Assembly: GCA_025353525.1 (NCBI GenBank)
Contig: JANXOO010000189.1
Location: 1-8,355, forward strand
Reading direction: 5' to 3'
DNA from: Schlesneria sp.
GTDB taxonomy: Bacteria; Planctomycetota; Planctomycetia; Planctomycetales; Planctomycetaceae
DNA: 8,355 bases
The position numbers and the translations under genes were made by a program. The notes beneath the pieces are model-generated. The model saw only the letters and a list, made by a program, of their open reading frames with translations, was not told where the DNA came from and searched no databases. This document shows, one piece after another, positions 1-6,983 of the stretch (its first letter is position 1; the number at the start of each line of letters is the position of its first letter).

Positions 1-2
1 TC

Positions 3-674
3 GACAAAGCCGAGACCGAGCGTGAGTCAGCAATGCTTGTCAACCGCCGTGGTCCGGGAATTCTCGCCGACTACTGTCGCGAGCACGACATCAAGTTGCT
101 TCATATCGGGACGGACTATGTGTTCGATGGCAATGCCGGTCGTCGACCGTGGACGGAAGAGGATGTTCCGTCGCCGATGAGCACGTATGCTCTGAGCAAA
201 TTTGCGGGGGAGCAGTTGGTACGCACGCACTGCCCGCGTCACTTCGTTGTGCGGACGTGCGGACTTTACGGAAAGAACGCATCGCACGGAAAAGGAAACT
301 TCGTCGAAACGATGCTCCGTCTGGGTCGGGAGCGACCGGAATTGAAGGTGGTCAGTGACCAGCGATGTACTCCAACATCAACGGCTAACGTCGCCAGTGT
401 GTTAATCGAACTGCTGATGACCGACGCCTACGGACTCTATCACGCCACAAACGCAGGCGACTGCTCGTGGTTCGAATTTGCCAGCGAGATTGCGAGACGA
501 TCAAATTTTCGGGCAAAAATGACTTCAATCACAACTGCCGAATACGGAGCCCGGGCGCGGCGCCCAAGTTATAGTGTGCTCGATTGCTCGAAGCTGGAAC
601 GCGTGTTGGGTCACAGAATGCCGGTATGGCAAAAAGCGTTGTCAGAATACCTAGGCAGTGCCGGTGCCTGGTGA
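3..674 (+). CDS. rfbD: dTDP-4-dehydrorhamnose reductase, 5'-truncated by the window edge
   Basis: This enzyme performs the last step of dTDP-L-rhamnose synthesis, the NAD(P)H-dependent reduction of dTDP-4-keto-L-rhamnose, in the cytoplasm, supplying rhamnose for surface polysaccharide. The frame is open from base 3 to the TGA at 672-674. Upstream of the first ATG (33) it still reads DKAETERESA, which belongs to the conserved 'AVD..E......N' stretch of the family, so the Rossmann NAD-binding N-terminus lies outside the window and the ATG at 33 is internal. Visible family motifs are GTDYVFDG, the catalytic YxxxK (Tyr at 186-188, Lys at 198-200 in YALSKFAGE), RTCGLYG, VVSDQRCTPTST in place of the usual DQ-G-PT segment, and the C-terminal RRPSYSVLD substrate-side motif. 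Ends normally. Another NDP-sugar reductase of the extended SDR family is possible but less likely. No functional link to the downstream genes is apparent. Confidence 0.85.
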   Translation, partial: DKAETERESAMLVNRRGPGILADYCREHDIKLLHIGTDYVFDGNAGRRPWTEEDVPSPMSTYALSKFAGEQLVRTHCPRHFVVRTCGLYGKNASHGKGNFVETMLRLGRERPELKVVSDQRCTPTSTANVASVLIELLMTDAYGLYHATNAGDCSWFEFASEIARRSNFRAKMTSITTAEYGARARRPSYSVLDCSKLERVLGHRMPVWQKALSEYLGSAGAW

Positions 675-761
675 GCAGCATTGGTTGGGCTGAGGTGGAA
701 TTCTCAAATTTCTTCCAAGGCGGGATTTTCCTTCAGGCAAAAAACCGAAACCCGCTCATTC

Positions 762-783
762 GAGGTCAAGGATCGACCTTTTT
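762..783 (+). terminator. possible rho-independent terminator after the rhamnose gene
   Basis: The stem AGGTC (763-767) pairs with GACCT (775-779) around a 7-base loop, extended by a G-T wobble at 762/780 and running into TTTTT (779-783). The stem is short, and it lies ~90 bases after the stop codon, so this is a moderate candidate only. Confidence 0.35.
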
Positions 784-900
784 GATTGCAGGCCGATTAA
801 GTTGTAAGGTATTATTGCGAAATGCCTTGTGTCGAAATTGAGGTCGATCGAACAAAAACTTTGCGGTTTCTCGACGAATGTTTTCGCTGCTCGCGTTGTT

Positions 901-916
901 ATTCTCTGAAGAGAAT
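901..916. promoter_or_regulatory. perfect 16-base dyad, operator candidate
   Basis: ATTCTCT-GA-AGAGAAT is a perfect 7-base inverted repeat with a 2-base centre, 88 bases upstream of the ATG at 1005. Its size and symmetry fit a binding site for a dimeric regulator, but no second copy was seen in the window and no DNA-binding regulator other than the sigma factor is encoded here. It could also be a chance palindrome. Confidence 0.35.
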
Positions 917-950
917 TTTCCGGGACGCCGATTCCGGGTAGGGCGAATGG

Positions 951-975
951 GGCGTGTGCCGAGTGGCGTGTGCCG
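951..975 (+). repeat. 11-base direct repeat upstream of the DUF1549 gene
   Basis: GGCGTGTGCCG occurs at 951-961 and again at 965-975, separated by AGT (14-base period). It sits 30-54 bases before the start codon at 1005, in the likely 5' untranslated region. It may be a tandem protein-binding site or a replication-slippage product. Confidence 0.45.
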
Positions 976-1004
976 TACGAAATGATGAGAGGAGTCGGTG
1001 AGAG

Positions 1005-2699
1005 ATGCTGATGGATCTGACACGAACGAAATCGATTTTCGCCGGGCAAATTACCAGCCGCCTGGAATTCTCCCGAAAGGTGATGATTCTTGTTGCGATG
1101 GCCGTTCTTCCCGCGACCGGATTCGTGCCTGCCATTGGACTTGGTGCCGACGAATCGTCGTTCACGACGGGATCTTCCGATGTCATTATCCAGGAGATCA
1201 ACTCACAGGTCAGATCGACATGGAAAGACAACGAAGTCGACCCGTCGCCCCTTGCCGATGATTCCGAATGGATGCGTCGCGTTTATCTCGATATCGTCGG
1301 CCACATCCCGCCTGTTGACGATGTCGAAAAATTCATGGCAGACAAAGACAAGGCCAAGCGAACGAAATTGATCGACCGGTTACTCGACGATCCCGGTTAC
1401 ACTCGCAACTGGACCACGATCTGGACCAATTTGTGTATTGGTCAGCAGACACCACGTCGGGTCAGCCGTGAGGGGATGCAAAAGATTTTCCGCGAGGCGT
1501 TTGGCAAGAATCGACCATGGAAAGATGTCGTTGCCGATCTGGTCTCTGCCGAAGGGCATTACGAAGAAAACGGTGCGGTCAATTTTCTGCTTGCCCAGAT
1601 GCAGGATCAGGACGATGGCGTTCAGATGACGGCCAAGACGACTCGGCTGTTCATGGGGATGCAGGTCCAGTGCACTCAATGCCACGACCATCCGTTCAAC
1701 GACTGGAAGCAGGATCAGTTCTGGCAATACAACAGTTTTTTCCGCCAGACTGCCAAAGTCGATCATCGGCGATTCGACCAGAAGTCAGGTCGGATGGTCG
1801 ACGACTTTTCCGAGATTGTCGAGCGAAATTTTGCCGGGCCGGTCTACTTTGAAAAACGAAGCGGCCTGATGAAAGTTGCGTACCCGGTCTATTTCGGGAC
1901 GGAAGTCAATCCCGATGGCGGGACCGACCGACGCAAGGAATTGGCTCGGCTGATGACGACTGGCGAGCGACCAATGATCTCGGTCGCCTACATCAATCGG
2001 CTGTGGGCTCATTTCTTCGGATACGGGTTTACGAACCCGATCGACGATATCAGCACGCATATCCCCGTCACTCACCCGGCGTTGTTCGATCGTCTGGCGG
2101 ACGAATTTGTTAAAAGCGGTTACGACTGCAAGCAGGCGATGCGGTGGATTGCCAATAGCGAACCGTACAACCTGACGAGTCGCGGGACAAAGAAAAATCA
2201 TCTCGACAATCCTGCAATCGGTGAGGCGGCGCTGTTCACACACGTCTATGTCAAGTCGCTGACGGCTGAACAATTGTACGATTCGCTGATTATTGCCACG
2301 AACGCACACAAATCGGGACGATCGGGCTGGGAACAGGCAGAAATCCAGCGGCGTGACTGGCTGCAGCAATTTGTTCGGACGTTTGGAACCGACGACGGTG
2401 AAGAATCGAGTTCCTTCGACGGGACGATTCCGCAGGCGCTGATGATGATGAACGGCCCGTTGGTTCGCGATGCCGTCAACGTCAAGCCCGGCAGCCAACT
2501 GCACGATTTGTTGACAGGTAAAGGCAACGACGTTCAGAAAGTACAAAAGCTCTATTTGACCGCACTCGGCCGAAATCCGACCAAACCAGAACTCGCCAAC
2601 GCCCAGAAGTTCTTCCAGGGGAATCAGGATACCCTGGCCGTCTATCAGGATTTGTTCTGGGCGCTGCTTAATAGCAATGAATTTGTTTTCAACCACTAA
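1005..2699 (+). CDS. exported DUF1549-DUF1553 (PSCyt2/PSD1) protein
   Basis: This 564-residue protein belongs to the planctomycete pair of domains DUF1549 (PSCyt2, roughly residues 60-270) and DUF1553 (PSD1, roughly 310-545). Its biochemical function is not established. Residues 26-48 form a hydrophobic stretch ending IGLGA-DE, preceded by a basic n-region, which suggests export. One CxxCH motif is present, C223-T-Q-C226-H227, continuing D-H-P-F-N-D-W. CxxCH is the c-type haem attachment motif, and this extended form is typical of DUF1549. The separate N-terminal cytochrome domain (PSCyt1) found in many relatives is missing, making it shorter than most. DUF1553 features include NRLWAHFFGYG, the SEPY/LTSR segment and a C-terminal YQDLFWALLNSNEF. 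The start at 1005 is preferred because GGAG lies ten bases upstream; ATG 1083 has an A/G-rich stretch only two bases away and would remove the n-region. A DUF1501 gene follows after 83 bases, the usual partner arrangement. It is homologous along its whole mature length to the C-terminal two-thirds of the protein at 4634-6832. Confidence 0.95.
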   Translation: MLMDLTRTKSIFAGQITSRLEFSRKVMILVAMAVLPATGFVPAIGLGADESSFTTGSSDVIIQEINSQVRSTWKDNEVDPSPLADDSEWMRRVYLDIVGHIPPVDDVEKFMADKDKAKRTKLIDRLLDDPGYTRNWTTIWTNLCIGQQTPRRVSREGMQKIFREAFGKNRPWKDVVADLVSAEGHYEENGAVNFLLAQMQDQDDGVQMTAKTTRLFMGMQVQCTQCHDHPFNDWKQDQFWQYNSFFRQTAKVDHRRFDQKSGRMVDDFSEIVERNFAGPVYFEKRSGLMKVAYPVYFGTEVNPDGGTDRRKELARLMTTGERPMISVAYINRLWAHFFGYGFTNPIDDISTHIPVTHPALFDRLADEFVKSGYDCKQAMRWIANSEPYNLTSRGTKKNHLDNPAIGEAALFTHVYVKSLTAEQLYDSLIIATNAHKSGRSGWEQAEIQRRDWLQQFVRTFGTDDGEESSSFDGTIPQALMMMNGPLVRDAVNVKPGSQLHDLLTGKGNDVQKVQKLYLTALGRNPTKPELANAQKFFQGNQDTLAVYQDLFWALLNSNEFVFNH

Positions 2700-2782
2700 A
2701 TGTCTGCTGCCCTGACCGGATTGCCTGACAACACGCGTTCACAACACCATATTCGTTTACCACACCATTACGAAAGAAAATT

Positions 2783-4087
2783 ATGAATTTGTTCACATCG
2801 TCGGGAATGTCACGACGCCATTTTATGGGACATCTGGCCGCCAGTGCCGCGACCATTCCCGCGTTAAATTTTATTTCACACGTCAAAGCCAATGCGGCGG
2901 AACTGAAGAAGAAGCAGAAGGCCTGCATCCTGATGTGGATGAGTGGCGGTCCACCATCGATCGATATCTGGGACTTGAAACCTGACTCCAAAAACGGTGG
3001 TGAATTCAAGCCAATCAGTACCAAAGGTAATTTGCAAATCAGCGAACACATGCCGAAGACGGCTGCGGTAATGGACAATCTCTCGGTGATTCGTGCCATG
3101 AGTACCCGCGAAGCCGATCACGGTCGCGGTCGATACTACATGCACACGTCGTACATTCCAAACCCCACGGTCGTTCATCCTGCCTTCGGGTCGGTCGTCA
3201 GTTATGAAGTCGGATCGAAGCGGAAAGACCTCGAAATTCCTGCCTTTATCTCGATCGGCGGTGGCGGTTCCAGTCCCGGATTCCTCGGAATGACGCATTC
3301 TCCGTTCCTCGTCGATGCCAGCGGTCGGATCAACAATGCCGATCCTGGTGATGTCGGTCCTGATCGTATGGAACAGCGATTGCGGATGCTCGGTTCTGTC
3401 GAAGACGGTTTTATCCGCTCGGATCGCGGCGAATCGGGACAGGCTCACAAGGACGTTTACCTGAAGGCCGTCAATCTGATGCGATCGAAGCAAATGGAGG
3501 CCTTCAAGATTGAGCAGGAAAAGAAGGAAGTGGTCGACGCGTATTCGGGGGCACCGGCTCAGGGCGGCATGATGGGTGGTGGCGGCCAGTTTGGTCGCAG
3601 CCTGTTGATGGCCCGGCGGCTGGTCGAATCAGGTGTCCCGTTCGTCGAAGTCGATTTCGGTGGTTGGGACTTGCACGCCAACGTTTTTGAAACACTGAAG
3701 AATCAGCGATTGCCCGCTCTTGATGCCGGGATCGCCGCATTGACCTCCGACCTGAAGCAGCGCGGAATGCTGAACGATGTCGTGCTTGTCTGGATGGGTG
3801 AATTCGCCAGAACGCCACGCATCAATCAGGATGTCGGGCGCGACCACTGGGCCAACAGTTGGTCTGTCATGATCGGCGGTGGCGGACTGAAGGGAGGGCT
3901 TGCAATCGGTGAAACCGACAAGGATGGCCTGTCTGTGAGCAGTCCGAAGAGCTACCAACCAGGCGACGTCTGGGCCACGGTCGCTCACGCGATGGGAATT
4001 CCGCTCGATACAGTTCACAAGTCGAAGAACGGTCGTCCGATGAAACTGGCCAACGGTGGCACGGCAATCCAGGAACTGGTCGGTTAG
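2783..4087 (+). CDS. Tat-exported DUF1501 protein
   Basis: This 434-residue protein is of the DUF1501 family, related in fold to alkaline phosphatases/sulfatases. Its substrate is unknown. The N-terminus carries a twin-arginine signal, S10-R-R-H-F-M, followed by a hydrophobic stretch to about residue 38, with NAA then charged residues marking likely cleavage, so it should be exported folded. Family segments visible are [19 protein letters not shown] near residue 48, [16 protein letters not shown], a Gly/Met-rich loop (GGMMGGGG) before [28 protein letters not shown], and [10 protein letters not shown] (339-348) followed by GRDHW (352-356). The His and Asp residues in these motifs are metal-site candidates by analogy with the fold. 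It lies 83 bases after the DUF1549-DUF1553 gene and is followed closely by the sigma gene, so one transcript is likely. Upstream of the ATG there is only a weak purine stretch (GAAAG). ATG 2807, just before the twin arginines, is an alternative start. Confidence 0.94.
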   Translation: MNLFTSSGMSRRHFMGHLAASAATIPALNFISHVKANAAELKKKQKACILMWMSGGPPSIDIWDLKPDSKNGGEFKPISTKGNLQISEHMPKTAAVMDNLSVIRAMSTREADHGRGRYYMHTSYIPNPTVVHPAFGSVVSYEVGSKRKDLEIPAFISIGGGGSSPGFLGMTHSPFLVDASGRINNADPGDVGPDRMEQRLRMLGSVEDGFIRSDRGESGQAHKDVYLKAVNLMRSKQMEAFKIEQEKKEVVDAYSGAPAQGGMMGGGGQFGRSLLMARRLVESGVPFVEVDFGGWDLHANVFETLKNQRLPALDAGIAALTSDLKQRGMLNDVVLVWMGEFARTPRINQDVGRDHWANSWSVMIGGGGLKGGLAIGETDKDGLSVSSPKSYQPGDVWATVAHAMGIPLDTVHKSKNGRPMKLANGGTAIQELVG

Positions 4088-4106
4088 GACATTTCGGGTA
4101 CGTGAC

Positions 4107-4637
4107 GTGACATCGGAAACTTCGCCGGGTGCCGAATTCGTTCAGCTTTTTACGCACCATCAGCGGCGGTTGTTTTTGTATATCCTGTCACAGGTCTGCA
4201 ATCCTTCGGATGCAGAAGAGATACTTCAGGAGACCAATGTCGTCATCTGGAGTAAGTCCTCACATTTTCAACCAGGAACGAATTTTCTGGCCTGGGTCAG
4301 TCAAATTGCCAGTTTTGAAGTGATGAAGTTTCGCACACGCCGAAAGCGGGAAAAGTTGTATTTCAGCGACGAGTTTTTGCAGACGGTGGCCCAGGAGAGT
4401 CTCGCACGTTCCGATGAGCTTGAGATGCGACGTACGGCGTTGTTCGAATGCCTCAAAACCCTGCGTCCGAAAGATCGATCGTTGATTGAACTACGTTATG
4501 CGCCTGGCGAGCGAGCCAACCGACTTGCCGAAAAAATCGGCCGACCGGCGAATGCCGTCTATCAGTCGCTCGCTCGAATCCGCCGTGTCTTGCTCGATTG
4601 CATCGAGAAGCGTTTGAGTGCCGAGGCGATGCCATGA
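4107..4637 (+). CDS. ECF-type RNA polymerase sigma factor (planctomycete/verrucomicrobial family)
   Basis: This sigma-70 family protein, ~176 residues, would direct RNA polymerase to a specific promoter set. Region 2 spans about residues 11-80 (FVQLFTHHQRRLFLYILSQ, then DAEEILQETNVVIW and FLAWVSQIASFEVMKF, the core-binding and -10 recognition part). Region 4 spans about 112-165 (LRPKDRSLIELRYAPG, then a helix-turn-helix, AEKIGRPANAVYQSLARIRRVL). The sequence resembles the Rhodopirellula/Verrucomicrobium-type sigma factors, which commonly sit beside FecR-like or other membrane anti-sigma partners. The start is uncertain. GTG 4107 gives MTSETSPGAEFVQLF, the usual spacing before region 2, and a 19-base gap after the DUF1501 stop. 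GTG 4056 would add 17 residues and overlap the DUF1501 gene by 32 bases. Neither has a good ribosome binding site, so translation may be coupled to the gene before. The stop codon overlaps the start of the next gene (ATGA). Confidence 0.92.
   Translation: MTSETSPGAEFVQLFTHHQRRLFLYILSQVCNPSDAEEILQETNVVIWSKSSHFQPGTNFLAWVSQIASFEVMKFRTRRKREKLYFSDEFLQTVAQESLARSDELEMRRTALFECLKTLRPKDRSLIELRYAPGERANRLAEKIGRPANAVYQSLARIRRVLLDCIEKRLSAEAMP
4634..4637 (+). promoter_or_regulatory. ATGA stop/start overlap (translational coupling)
   Basis: The sigma factor TGA (4635-4637) overlaps the ATG (4634-4636) of the following gene. Such overlaps usually keep two products in fixed ratio, as expected for a sigma factor and its inhibitor. 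It also decides the start of the second gene over the in-frame codon at 4598. Confidence 0.85.
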
Positions 4638-6832
4638 ATCTCGAACTTCGATCGCCGACGGAACTGGAAACGCTGCTGGAAGCCCTCTGTGAAGACCGCC
4701 TGGCACCTGCAGACGCGGCGCGACTGGAACGCATGGTCCTGTCGTCGCCCGAAGCCCGCTGGAGATATCTGACGTACATGGACTTGCACGGGACGCTGTT
4801 CTGGGACGCCGCCGGTGCCGGTTCTCCCGAGCCGCTTTCATCACATGAATTGCCTGTGCATGAATGGCCGTCTCACGAAAACGTGGTGATCCATGGTTCT
4901 TCGATCCGGGATTTGCCAGCCGTCGCCGCCGGGGTTGCTGCTTTCCGACAACCTGCCTCCCGTCATGCGCCACGCCCTCATGCTCTGACGTTGACTTCGA
5001 TCTCGGCCTGCGTGGCGATTGTCGCTCTTGTCGCATGGAACCTGTCCGGCCCGGCGAAACCATCGCAGGTGGTTGTCCGCGAAGGACGGCCATTGCCGGT
5101 CGCGGATGCGAACGAAGCAACCGGCGACGCGGGGACAACAGGCGACGCGGGGACGAAAGGAGTGTTGCGTACGTACGGACCGCCCATTGTCATTGCTGAT
5201 GCGGTCGCGGTAGAAACTGACGCCCCCTCTGTCGAAACTGACTCATTACGGACGATTGCCGGTGGACAGTTACCGACCGTCATTCCGGTCTCCAGTCACG
5301 AGGTTGTTGCGCGGATTGACAGTGAAATCCGATCGCGATGGGAAGAACTGGGTCTGCAGCCGTCGGTAAAAGCGGACGACGCGGAATGGCTGCGGCGGAT
5401 TTCTCTTGATTTGCTCGGTCGAGTTCCTGCAGTTGCCGAGGCCGAATCGTTCTTTGCCGATTCGAGCGCGGACAAACGCGAAACATTGATTGAACGGTTA
5501 CTCGACGATCCGGAATATGTCCGGAATTTCACTACAAAATGGACGAATCTGTTACTCGGAAGAAGTTCAAATCCGCTGGTGAATCGCGACGCGTTCCGGA
5601 AATTCTTGCGGCTCAGTTTCGCAGCAAACCGCCCTTGGAACCGGCTTGTGGCCGATCTTGTTTCTGCTGAAGGGAATAACTCGGAAAATGGCGCCACTAA
5701 TTTTCTGATCGCACATTTGAATAACGACGCTGCGCCGGCGACCGCTGTTGCGTCGCGGCTGTTCCTCGCACGACAAGTTCATTGCAATCAGTGCCATAAC
5801 AATCCGTTCGACGAGACGAAGCAGATTGCATTTTGGGAATTGAACAGCTTCTTCCAGCAGACGACATGCGTACCTCGACAGCGCCGCGATCCCGGTACGG
5901 GACGCGTGTTGCAGTCGTTCACAGAACTCGTTACACGAGACGCCGGTGGGCCGACATACTTTGAAACACAAACAGGATTGATGCGAGTTGCCTATCCTCG
6001 CTTCGGCGGTCGCGAGATTGATCCGAGTCCCGATACGAATCGTCGTCATGAACTGGCGCGACTCATGACCGACGGCGAACAACCGCAACTGGCGGCCGCG
6101 TTCGTCAACCGGATGTGGGAACATTTTCTGGGCTGCGGCTTCACGCGCGATGTCAACGATCTTGGACCGCATCAACCCGCAAGTCACCCCGAATTGCTGG
6201 CAGTTCTGTCCGAACAATTCATCCGCAGCGGGTACGACATCAAGCAGCTGATCCGCTGGATTTGCCAATCAGAGCCGTATCAGCTGACCAGCCGATTCGC
6301 GGAGTCGAACCAGAACGACGATCCGCCGCTGGGGGAACTTCCCGCATTCAGCCGGATGTACGTCAAGTCGATGACGGCCGAACAGACATATGACTCACTT
6401 CTGACGGCAACAAAAGCGCATCGTGTCGGGGCTGCCGACTGGATGCAGGCCGAACAAAATCGTCAGCAGTGGTTGCAGCAGTTCATCGTTGCCTCCAACA
6501 ACGATGACAATGATGAGACGATGGCCTTCGACGGTTCGATCGGAAACGCGCTGTCGCTGATGAACGGGCCGCTGATCGAAAGGGCGCTCGACACATCGGC
6601 AGGAAGCTTTCTGGGTGAAGTGATCCGCCAGAAATCGACCGAAGCCGAGAAAATCCGCTCGTTGTGCCTTGCGACGTTATCAAGACCGCCGAGCCCGACC
6701 GAGTTTTCGACGATGAGAAAACTCGTTCGCGACGGCTCGTCGAATCGTGGGGCCAAAGGTCAGCCGGTCGAAGCCTACCAGGACCTCTTTTGGGCGCTGC
6801 TCAATTCGAATGAGTTCGCGTCGATCCATTAA
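4634..6832 (+). CDS. putative transmembrane anti-sigma factor fused to a DUF1549-DUF1553 module
   Basis: This 732-residue protein has three parts. Residues ~10-65 (TELETLLEALCEDRLAPAD, ARLERMVLSSPEARWRYL, YMDLHGTLFW) resemble the cytoplasmic N-terminal region of planctomycete sigma partners of the FecR/LamG type; no zinc-binding H-C-C motif is seen. Residues ~117-135 (ALTLTSISACVAIVALVAW) form the only clear membrane helix. A low-complexity linker (~140-215) contains two TGDAGT-type hexapeptides and two VETD units. From residue ~220 to the end it is a full DUF1549 (about 225-430) plus DUF1553 (about 480-720) module, collinear with the protein at 1005-2699. No FecR domain is present. N-in topology would place this module outside the cytoplasmic membrane. 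Its CxxCH is C384-N-Q-C387-H388, but the following residues are N-N-P-F-D-E instead of D-H-P-F-N-D. The ATGA overlap with the sigma gene supports anti-sigma function, which is inference. It could instead be only a membrane-anchored enzyme that happens to carry this N-terminus. Confidence 0.92.
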   Translation: MNLELRSPTELETLLEALCEDRLAPADAARLERMVLSSPEARWRYLTYMDLHGTLFWDAAGAGSPEPLSSHELPVHEWPSHENVVIHGSSIRDLPAVAAGVAAFRQPASRHAPRPHALTLTSISACVAIVALVAWNLSGPAKPSQVVVREGRPLPVADANEATGDAGTTGDAGTKGVLRTYGPPIVIADAVAVETDAPSVETDSLRTIAGGQLPTVIPVSSHEVVARIDSEIRSRWEELGLQPSVKADDAEWLRRISLDLLGRVPAVAEAESFFADSSADKRETLIERLLDDPEYVRNFTTKWTNLLLGRSSNPLVNRDAFRKFLRLSFAANRPWNRLVADLVSAEGNNSENGATNFLIAHLNNDAAPATAVASRLFLARQVHCNQCHNNPFDETKQIAFWELNSFFQQTTCVPRQRRDPGTGRVLQSFTELVTRDAGGPTYFETQTGLMRVAYPRFGGREIDPSPDTNRRHELARLMTDGEQPQLAAAFVNRMWEHFLGCGFTRDVNDLGPHQPASHPELLAVLSEQFIRSGYDIKQLIRWICQSEPYQLTSRFAESNQNDDPPLGELPAFSRMYVKSMTAEQTYDSLLTATKAHRVGAADWMQAEQNRQQWLQQFIVASNNDDNDETMAFDGSIGNALSLMNGPLIERALDTSAGSFLGEVIRQKSTEAEKIRSLCLATLSRPPSPTEFSTMRKLVRDGSSNRGAKGQPVEAYQDLFWALLNSNEFASIH
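5119..5154 (+). repeat. two-unit 18-base tandem repeat in the linker
   Basis: AACCGGCGACGCGGGGAC (5119-5136) is followed by AACAGGCGACGCGGGGAC (5137-5154), one mismatch in 18 bases. It encodes two TGDAGT-like hexapeptides in the extracytoplasmic linker of the anti-sigma/DUF1549 fusion. A likely slippage product in a length-tolerant spacer. Confidence 0.75.
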
Positions 6833-6848
6833 GGCGACTTCCAGCGGG

Positions 6849-6889
6849 TTGCGGGGGCAGGCTGCACTGTGCATACTATTGTCTATACT
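6849..6889 (+). promoter_or_regulatory. weak candidate promoter before the DUF3500 gene
   Basis: TTGCGG (6849-6854) and CATACT (6872-6877) are 17 bases apart, and a second -10-like TATACT lies at 6884-6889, matching the sigma-70 consensus at five of six positions. They fall in the 151-base gap between the fusion gene and the ATG at 6984, the largest gap within the cluster, so a separate promoter for the DUF3500 gene is reasonable. The -35 match is poor. Confidence 0.22.
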
Positions 6890-6983
6890 TTGCATCAAGC
6901 TTCGCCGCGAGCAGTCACCAGCGAATGAGTCGCCTCACATTGCTCTCAGTGACTCGATCCGCCCTCTCCTTTCGGAAACGACC

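Larger units (their letters stand above)
675..1004. other. 330-base intergenic region, likely promoter region for the DUF1549 gene
   Basis: No credible gene lies here. Going downstream it holds a weak hairpin with a T-run (762-783), a poor promoter-like pair TTGCAG (786-791) and TATTAT (810-815) with an 18-base spacer, a perfect dyad (901-916) and an 11-base direct repeat (951-961 and 965-975). The last ~20 bases carry a purine-rich GGAG (991-994), ten bases before the ATG at 1005, a plausible ribosome binding site. The order terminator, promoter, operator-like dyad, repeat, start codon suggests a transcription unit boundary between the rhamnose gene and the downstream cluster. The promoter assignment is weak, because planctomycete promoters are poorly modelled. 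Confidence 0.5.

Noticed and set aside
33..674. ATG at 33 as the true start of the rhamnose reductase gene
   Set aside because: The frame is open to the left edge and the residues before it fit the family, so the gene begins outside the window and the Rossmann motif is simply not included.
1785..2696. 303-codon open frame on the minus strand opposite the DUF1549-DUF1553 gene
   Set aside because: It lies wholly within a well-supported gene, has no recognisable family motif, and long antisense frames are common in GC-rich coding DNA. The same applies to the shorter antisense frames across the other genes.
2730..2782. ECF-type promoter before the DUF1501 gene (TGACAAC near 2727)
   Set aside because: There is no second element at proper spacing that stands out, and no comparison sequence to support it.
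4598..4633. In-frame upstream start for the fusion protein
   Set aside because: It would add 12 residues overlapping the end of the sigma gene. The ATG at 4634 gives the typical ATGA coupling and a start matching the anti-sigma-like region.
6747..6983. Long N-terminal extension of the DUF3500 frame
   Set aside because: It overlaps the 3' end of the fusion gene in another frame, and the extension would bury the Tat signal ~95 residues inside the protein, so ATG 6984 is the better start.
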